Shown piece by piece: positions 60,089 to 64,000 of a DNA stretch of 64,000 nt. The number at the start of each line of letters is the position of its first letter. Position 1 is the first letter of the stretch. This stretch comes from Brevibacillus humidisoli (GTDB lineage: Bacteria; Bacillota; Bacilli; Brevibacillales; Brevibacillaceae), in assembly GCF_020923435.1 (NCBI RefSeq), contig NZ_CP087263.1, positions 2,003,970-2,067,969 on the forward strand, written 5' to 3'. Under the pieces are notes generated by a model. That model did not search any database. It was not told where the DNA came from and worked only from the letters and a program-made list of their open reading frames with translations. The translations under genes and the position numbers were made by a program.

Positions 60089-60118
60089 CGATCCTAACCG
60101 ATCCTAACCGATCCTAAC
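60089..60118 (+). repeat. Three tandem copies of a 10-bp unit at the rluB stop
   Basis: CGATCCTAAC occurs three times head-to-tail, followed by CG; the rluB TAG stop lies inside the last unit. 10 bp is not a multiple of three, so copy-number changes would alter any read-through tail but not the protein. Likely slippage-prone. Confidence 0.9.
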
Positions 60119-60869
60119 CGCCGAATCGCCGTGCAGATGCTGACAGTTCTCGTCTGAGGCGGGCCAGTTCCTGACTGGTTAGATGACGATACTGACCGGG
60201 TGACAATCCGTCCAATGTAAGAAAACCAAGGCGAACCCGTTTCAAAGACTCGACCGGATGACCGATCGCCTCGCACATCCTCCGAACCTGGCGATTGCGT
60301 CCTTCGTGAATCGTGAGCTCTAGCAGCGAACGTCGACCTGGCGGGTCGGTAGTCAGCAATCTGGCCTGCCCTGGGGCAGTGAGTCCATCTGTTAACTGTA
60401 CGCCTTCGGCAAGCATCCGCACACGTTCCGAGGTGGGGACACCTTTTACCCAAGCCTGGTACACTTTATCGATCTCAAATGAAGGATGGGCAATTCGATT
60501 TGCCAGCTCCCCATCATTCGTCAGCAGCAGCAGACCAGACGTATCGTAGTCGAGGCGGCCCACCGGATACACACGTTCTTTTACCCCAGACAGCAGGTCT
60601 GTCACAACTCGACGCCCTTGTGGATCATGCAAGCTTGTGATCACTCCGGTCGGTTTGTGCAGCAGCAGGTAGACGAACGCTTCTCGCTGGATCGCTTTTC
60701 CATCCACGAGAATCACATCCTGTGCGGGATCAACTTTGGTACCTGCCTCGCTCACTGTTACGCCGTTTACCTGTACCCGCCCCTGGCTGATCAACTCTTC
60801 ACATTTGCGGCGAGAGGCGACACCCGCCTGGGCGAGCACTTTTTGCAGCCGTTCCATACGCTGTTTCAC
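60114..60869 (-). CDS. rluB: 23S rRNA pseudouridine synthase (RluB/RsuA family)
   Basis: Isomerises a specific uridine of 23S rRNA. The 251-residue protein has the N-terminal S4 domain (MERLQKVLAQAGVASRRKCE, about 4-23, after MKQR) and the catalytic motif VGRLDYDTSGLLLLTNDGEL (about 102-121, with its aspartate), then LTIHEGRNRQVRRMCEAIG and LKRVRLGFL. ATG 60869. C-terminal tail LARLRRELSASARRFGG reaches into the tandem repeat. In B. subtilis rluB (ypuL) is also next to resA. Confidence 0.93.
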   Translation of the reverse strand: MKQRMERLQKVLAQAGVASRRKCEELISQGRVQVNGVTVSEAGTKVDPAQDVILVDGKAIQREAFVYLLLHKPTGVITSLHDPQGRRVVTDLLSGVKERVYPVGRLDYDTSGLLLLTNDGELANRIAHPSFEIDKVYQAWVKGVPTSERVRMLAEGVQLTDGLTAPGQARLLTTDPPGRRSLLELTIHEGRNRQVRRMCEAIGHPVESLKRVRLGFLTLDGLSPGQYRHLTSQELARLRRELSASARRFGG

Positions 60870-60910
60870 CTCTCCCTCATGATACCCATTTCTACCAGTG
60901 TGGACAAGAA

Positions 60911-60943
60911 AAACGAAAAAACTTCCCTTTGTCGAAGGGAAGT
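60911..60943 (-). terminator. Terminator after spmB
   Basis: Minus-strand ACTTCCCTT and AAGGGAAGT (60921-60943), loop CGACA, then TTTTTCG. Confidence 0.88.
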
Positions 60944-60962
60944 GATCAGGAAGTGAGACAGG

Positions 60963-61496
60963 TTACAAAAAAACAAGATAGACAACAAGGATGGAGGCAA
61001 TGACTCCGACCAGATCAGACCATAGCCCTACTTTCAACGCATAAGCACCGTTGCGTATACCGACCGCACCAAAGTAAACAGTAAGGACGTACAGAGTCGT
61101 ATCGGTACTTCCCTGCATCGTAGAGGCAAGGCGGCCGATCAGCGAATCAGGACCGTACTGAGCAATCATATCCGTAGCAACTGCCAGCGACCCGGTGCCA
61201 GACAATGGTCGCAGCAAAGCCAACGGGACGATCTCCGCCGGAACGTGCAGAAAGTTCAGAAGCGGTTGAATGGTGTTCAACACCAACTCAAGCGCACCCG
61301 ATTCACGAAACAGCGTAATGGCCACCATCATCGCTACCAGGTGGGGCATGATCTTGATCGTTGTAATAATGCCTCCTTTTGCGCCATCGACAAAGGTCTC
61401 GTAGACCGGCACCCGCCTGTACCATCCGTATACCAGGATAAACGACAGAATAATCGGAATAGCCCAGAGCGAGACGAGCGAGATCCATTGGTACAA
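60963..61496 (-). CDS. spmB: Spore maturation protein B
   Basis: Membrane protein for spore core dehydration (nucleoside-recognition Gate domain). The 177-residue protein has about four helices; family motifs VDGAKGGIITTIKIMPHLVA (37-56), FRESGAL, VPLALLRPLSGTGSLAVATD and STMQGSTDTTLYVLTVYFGA. Start ATG 61496. Follows spmA by 11 nt in the order dacB-spmA-spmB, same as B. subtilis. Works with SpmA. Confidence 0.94.
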   Translation of the reverse strand: MYQWISLVSLWAIPIILSFILVYGWYRRVPVYETFVDGAKGGIITTIKIMPHLVAMMVAITLFRESGALELVLNTIQPLLNFLHVPAEIVPLALLRPLSGTGSLAVATDMIAQYGPDSLIGRLASTMQGSTDTTLYVLTVYFGAVGIRNGAYALKVGLWSDLVGVIASILVVYLVFL

Positions 61497-61507
61497 TCCA
61501 TTCCCCC

Positions 61508-62098
61508 CTAGCGGCTGCGGTGTAACTGTACATGACGGTTCCAGCGGTCAAGAAGCAGTGCGACGACCGTAGCGACAAACGAGGCAGCCAGTGTGGTACC
61601 GACGATCTCCATCGGATTAGCTGATCCGTACTGCATGCGAATCGCGATCATCGTCGTTGGAATCAGCGTGATACTGGCCGTGTTGATGGCCAAAAGCGTG
61701 CACATGGCCGGTGACGCCACCTGTTTGTTGGGGTTAAGCTTCTGCAGCTCCTCCATCGCCTTGATGCCCATCGGAGTGGCTGCATTGCCCAGTCCCAGCA
61801 GGTTGGCGCTGATATTGGACAAGATGTAGCCCAGTGCAGGATGCCCCTTGGGTACATCCGGAAACAAACGCTGCACGACCGGCGACAATCCCCTGGCCAA
61901 GAGATCCAGCAGTCCCGCCTTTTCCGCGATTTTCATCATGCCCATCCAGAAAATCAGTACGCTTAACAAGCCAAAACAAATGGTAACCCCTGTTTTAGCC
62001 CCCTGAAACGACGCTTGACTGATCACTTCGATTTTACCGTTGACAGCGGCTACCCCGATGCTGAACAGAATCAAGATCAGCCAGATGAGATTAAGCAT
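61508..62098 (-). CDS. spmA: Spore maturation protein A
   Basis: Gate-domain membrane protein acting with SpmB and DacB in spore dehydration. The 196-residue protein has SFQGAKTGVTICFGLLSVLI, MKIAEKAGLLDLLARGLSPV, FPDVPKGHPALGYILSNISANL and NAATPMGIKAMEELQKLNPNK. It overlaps dacB by 8 nt and is followed by spmB. Start ATG 62098; full length. Confidence 0.94.
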   Translation of the reverse strand: MLNLIWLILILFSIGVAAVNGKIEVISQASFQGAKTGVTICFGLLSVLIFWMGMMKIAEKAGLLDLLARGLSPVVQRLFPDVPKGHPALGYILSNISANLLGLGNAATPMGIKAMEELQKLNPNKQVASPAMCTLLAINTASITLIPTTMIAIRMQYGSANPMEIVGTTLAASFVATVVALLLDRWNRHVQLHRSR

Positions 62099-63272
62099 CC
62101 AGGATCCCTCCCGCCATGATCTTCCAGATCATCTGCCAGATGGATTTGTCGGGGGAGACGGATGATTCCACTTTAAGGGTCGGTTTCGCTTCCTGGACGG
62201 AGAGTGGAATTTGGCCGATTCTCTGATTGCCCAAGAAGATCTGCAGGTAGCCAACATGCTGATCGATCATCGAACGATCCAAGTGATGTTTGAACAAATA
62301 GACTCGTGAAGAGATTGCTGCCACTTCTTCCTCTTTTAACGGGTACGTAAAATCAGCTTGACTGGTCAGAATAAGGTTCTGGTCGCGTTGATCAATGGTC
62401 ACATCTGGATCAACTGTATCACCTTTGTTTGCAATCTTAACCGGCTGAAACTGTTCAAATCCCCAGTTCATCAGACTCATCGAATCGTTCCAATCATCTG
62501 GTGCGTTAAGGGTGACCACAGCCAACTGTCGTCCGTCTCTGGTCGCGGACGAAGCAAGGCAGCGTTTGGCCAATCGGGTGTATCCCGTTTTGATGCCATC
62601 CGCCCCTTTGTAGAGAGTCAGCATCTTGTTTTTATTCTGCAGACGACGCCCCCACTCTTCTCCTTGCCAGGGAATGTTCTTTACCTTTGTGGCTACGATC
62701 TTTTGAAATTCCGGATGTTTCAAAGCGTACGCAGACAGCTTCACCATGTCCTCCGCCGTAGAGTAATGCTGGTTGCTATTGTCGAGGCCATGTGGATTCA
62801 TAAAGTGGGTATGTGTCATCCCGATCATGGCTGCTTTCTCGTTCATCATGTAGACGAATCCTTCCAATGATCCACCCACGTGCTCGGCGATTGCGACTGC
62901 CGCGTCGTTTCCCGACCGCAGCATGAGACCATACAGCAGGTCTTCCAAGGTGAGGCGTTCCTCTTTTTTGAGATAGATCGAGGAGCCTTCCACGCCAACC
63001 GCATGATCAGGGACGAGGACGATATCTTTCAGGTTTCCTGACTCAATCGCAACAATCGCGGTCATAATCTTCGTCAAGCTGGCAATCCGCATTTTTTTGT
63101 CGGCATTTTTCTCATACAGAATACGCCCCGACTGTACGTCGATCATCGCTGCCGTCTCAGCCGACACGTGCGGAGGGGCGGCTGCTGCCAGACCAGCATC
63201 TGGGGAGGCGAGCAGCCACTGACAAAACAGAAAAACGACCAGTACGCGGGACAAGCGCCTTCGGAACATCAT
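62091..63272 (-). CDS. dacB: D-alanyl-D-alanine carboxypeptidase DacB (PBP5*)
   Basis: Sporulation-associated penicillin-binding carboxypeptidase that sets spore cortex cross-linking. Start placed at ATG 63272 (MMFRRRLSRVLV), 6 nt after GGGGGAG; the longer frame would extend into leader. The 393-residue precursor has a signal peptide (about 5-28), active-site SLTKIMTAIVAIE (SxxK near 65), SGNDAAVAIAEHVGG (SGN), KTGYTRLAKRCL (KTG) and a C-terminal membrane-associated amphipathic region. Head of the dacB-spmA-spmB operon, as in B. subtilis. 84 nt after scpB. Confidence 0.94.
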   Translation of the reverse strand: MMFRRRLSRVLVVFLFCQWLLASPDAGLAAAAPPHVSAETAAMIDVQSGRILYEKNADKKMRIASLTKIMTAIVAIESGNLKDIVLVPDHAVGVEGSSIYLKKEERLTLEDLLYGLMLRSGNDAAVAIAEHVGGSLEGFVYMMNEKAAMIGMTHTHFMNPHGLDNSNQHYSTAEDMVKLSAYALKHPEFQKIVATKVKNIPWQGEEWGRRLQNKNKMLTLYKGADGIKTGYTRLAKRCLASSATRDGRQLAVVTLNAPDDWNDSMSLMNWGFEQFQPVKIANKGDTVDPDVTIDQRDQNLILTSQADFTYPLKEEEVAAISSRVYLFKHHLDRSMIDQHVGYLQIFLGNQRIGQIPLSVQEAKPTLKVESSVSPDKSIWQMIWKIMAGGILDA

Positions 63273-63356
63273 CACGTTCTCCCCCATATCCTTTGTTTCG
63301 GCGGAATACTTGGTTTGTACAAAGTATATGGGGACGAGACGTCTGATATACCGCAA

Positions 63357-63953
63357 CTAATCCTGCGTCTGGTCGTTTCTGTCTGCTTCTGCTTTGGCAA
63401 ACAAGGCTGCCGCTTCGAGATGAACCTCATCCAGATTAATGTTGACAGGAGGTTCCGGCAAATCGCTCAACTCGCGCAAACCGAAATACTCCAGAAACTC
63501 CTTTGTCGTGCCGTAGAGGATCGGACGTCCGATTCCCTCCGCCCGTCCTACCTCACGGATCAGCAGCTTGGACAAGAGGGTATGAATGGCCTTTTCACAC
63601 TTTACGCCGCGGATCTCTTCGATATCGGAACGGGTAATCGGCTGTTTGTAGGCGATGATCGCCAAGGTCTCCAGCGCTGCCTGAGAGAGAGAACCGTGAC
63701 TCGGTGATGAAGCCATCCGTTCAAAGTACGGTGCATGCTCGGGAAGCGTGGTAAACTGATATGCCTTTGCGACTTCAACGATTTGCATCCCCCTGCCAGA
63801 ACGGCGAAAGTCGGCTTTCATATCTTCGATCAAATCGATTACGGTAGGCTCGTCCAATTCGACAATCTCCGCGATCTGTTTCGCTTCGATTCCCTCGTCG
63901 CCGGCAAGAAACAGCAGTCCCTCAATGACTCCCTTCAACTTGTCGTAATCCAT
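63357..63953 (-). CDS. scpB: Segregation and condensation protein B
   Basis: Kleisin-associated subunit of the SMC condensin complex. Start at ATG 63953 (MDYDKLKGVIEGLLFLAGDEG), after GGAGGAGG; the longer frame has nine extra, non-family residues. The 198-residue protein has two winged-helix domains (about 1-85, 90-170) with LAGDEGIEAKQIAEIVEL, SQAALETLAIIAYKQPITRSD and LYGTTKEFLEYFGL. Its start overlaps the end of scpA by 32 nt. In B. subtilis scpAB is beside the spmAB-dacB operon too. Confidence 0.94.
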   Translation of the reverse strand: MDYDKLKGVIEGLLFLAGDEGIEAKQIAEIVELDEPTVIDLIEDMKADFRRSGRGMQIVEVAKAYQFTTLPEHAPYFERMASSPSHGSLSQAALETLAIIAYKQPITRSDIEEIRGVKCEKAIHTLLSKLLIREVGRAEGIGRPILYGTTKEFLEYFGLRELSDLPEPPVNINLDEVHLEAAALFAKAEADRNDQTQD

Positions 63954-64000
63954 CGCTCTCGCCTCCTCCTGCCTCAGCATACGTACAGATGAGAATATCG
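63922..64000 (-). CDS. scpA: Segregation and condensation protein A (partial, C-terminus)
   Basis: Only the last 25 or so codons are in the window: the frame reads DILICTYAEAGGGESDGLRQ, ending in TGA at 63922-63924. DILIxx at the edge matches the C-terminal winged helix of ScpA, and the position directly before scpB, with a 32-nt overlap, supports it. It rests on few residues and synteny. Confidence 0.6.
   Translation of the reverse strand, partial: DILICTYAEAGGGESDGLRQVEGSH

Overview
The window reads as a contiguous chromosomal piece of an aerobic, endospore-forming member of the Bacillales, most like Brevibacillus or another Paenibacillaceae genus (inference from gene content and order; no database was searched). 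Evidence for this is the spore genes (spoIVA, a SpoVIF-type protein, sleB/ypeB, spmA/spmB, dacB), the TRAP regulator MtrB, a two-part HepS/HepT heptaprenyl diphosphate synthase, a T-box leader, and an order that follows two Bacillus subtilis neighbourhoods: folE-mtrB-hepS-menG-hepT-ndk-cheR-aroC-aroB-aroH-trpEDCFB, and hup-spoIVA-yphF-yphE-gpsA-der-yphA-fni-rpsA homologue-cmk-ypfB-ypfA-ypeB-sleB-prsW-gudB-ypbH-ypbE-ypbD-recQ-ypbB-fer-serA-resEDCBA-rluB-spmBA-dacB-scpB. No transposase, integrase, prophage or CRISPR array was seen.

Region by region. 1-7.4 kb (minus strand): the aromatic supraoperon, with aroC-aroB-aroH feeding trpE-D-C-F-B. It has an internal promoter and a TRAP attenuator made of nine triplets at an exact 5-nt period plus an intrinsic terminator ahead of trpE. 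7.2-14 kb: a 55-codon unknown gene, cheR, ndk and a quinone cluster (hepT, mqnA, ubiX, ubiA, menG, hepS). The inserted mqnA-ubiX-ubiA block suggests the futalosine route to menaquinone, starting from the chorismate made next door. 14-18.3 kb: an unknown membrane-anchored protein, mtrB (TRAP), two unknown secreted proteins, a lytic transglycosylase, tRNA-Pro, folE and HU. 18.5-36 kb: spore coat assembly (spoIVA), a lipoprotein, two tandem 2Fe-2S ferredoxins, phospholipid synthesis (gpsA, plsY, plsC), ribosome assembly (der), type 2 IPP isomerase, an S1-domain protein, cmk, a PilZ protein, germination genes (ypeB-sleB), prsW, asparaginase and glutamate dehydrogenase. 37-46 kb: a PIG-L deacetylase, a MecA-family adaptor with a structured leader, a polysaccharide deacetylase lipoprotein, a thioredoxin-reductase-like flavoprotein, ypbE, a CPBP protease, recQ and ypbB. 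46.7-52.6 kb (plus strand): ferredoxin, pyrophosphatase, a T-box followed by an aminotransferase and serA (serine synthesis), and an ArsB/NhaD-type transporter. 52.7-64 kb (minus strand): a HAD hydrolase, resE/resD and resC/resB/resA (cytochrome c maturation and respiratory control), rluB, spmB/spmA/dacB, and scpB with the end of scpA.

The most interesting non-textbook signals are the hepS leader, where one RNA arm can pair either with an upstream arm or with the ribosome-binding site; a similarly hairpin-rich leader before the MecA-family gene; the 55-codon gene between cheR and aroC, whose ribosome-binding site faces an upstream complement; and the two unknown secreted proteins inserted between mtrB and folE. 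Gene starts were chosen by hand from ribosome-binding sites and family N-termini and often differ from the longest open frame.
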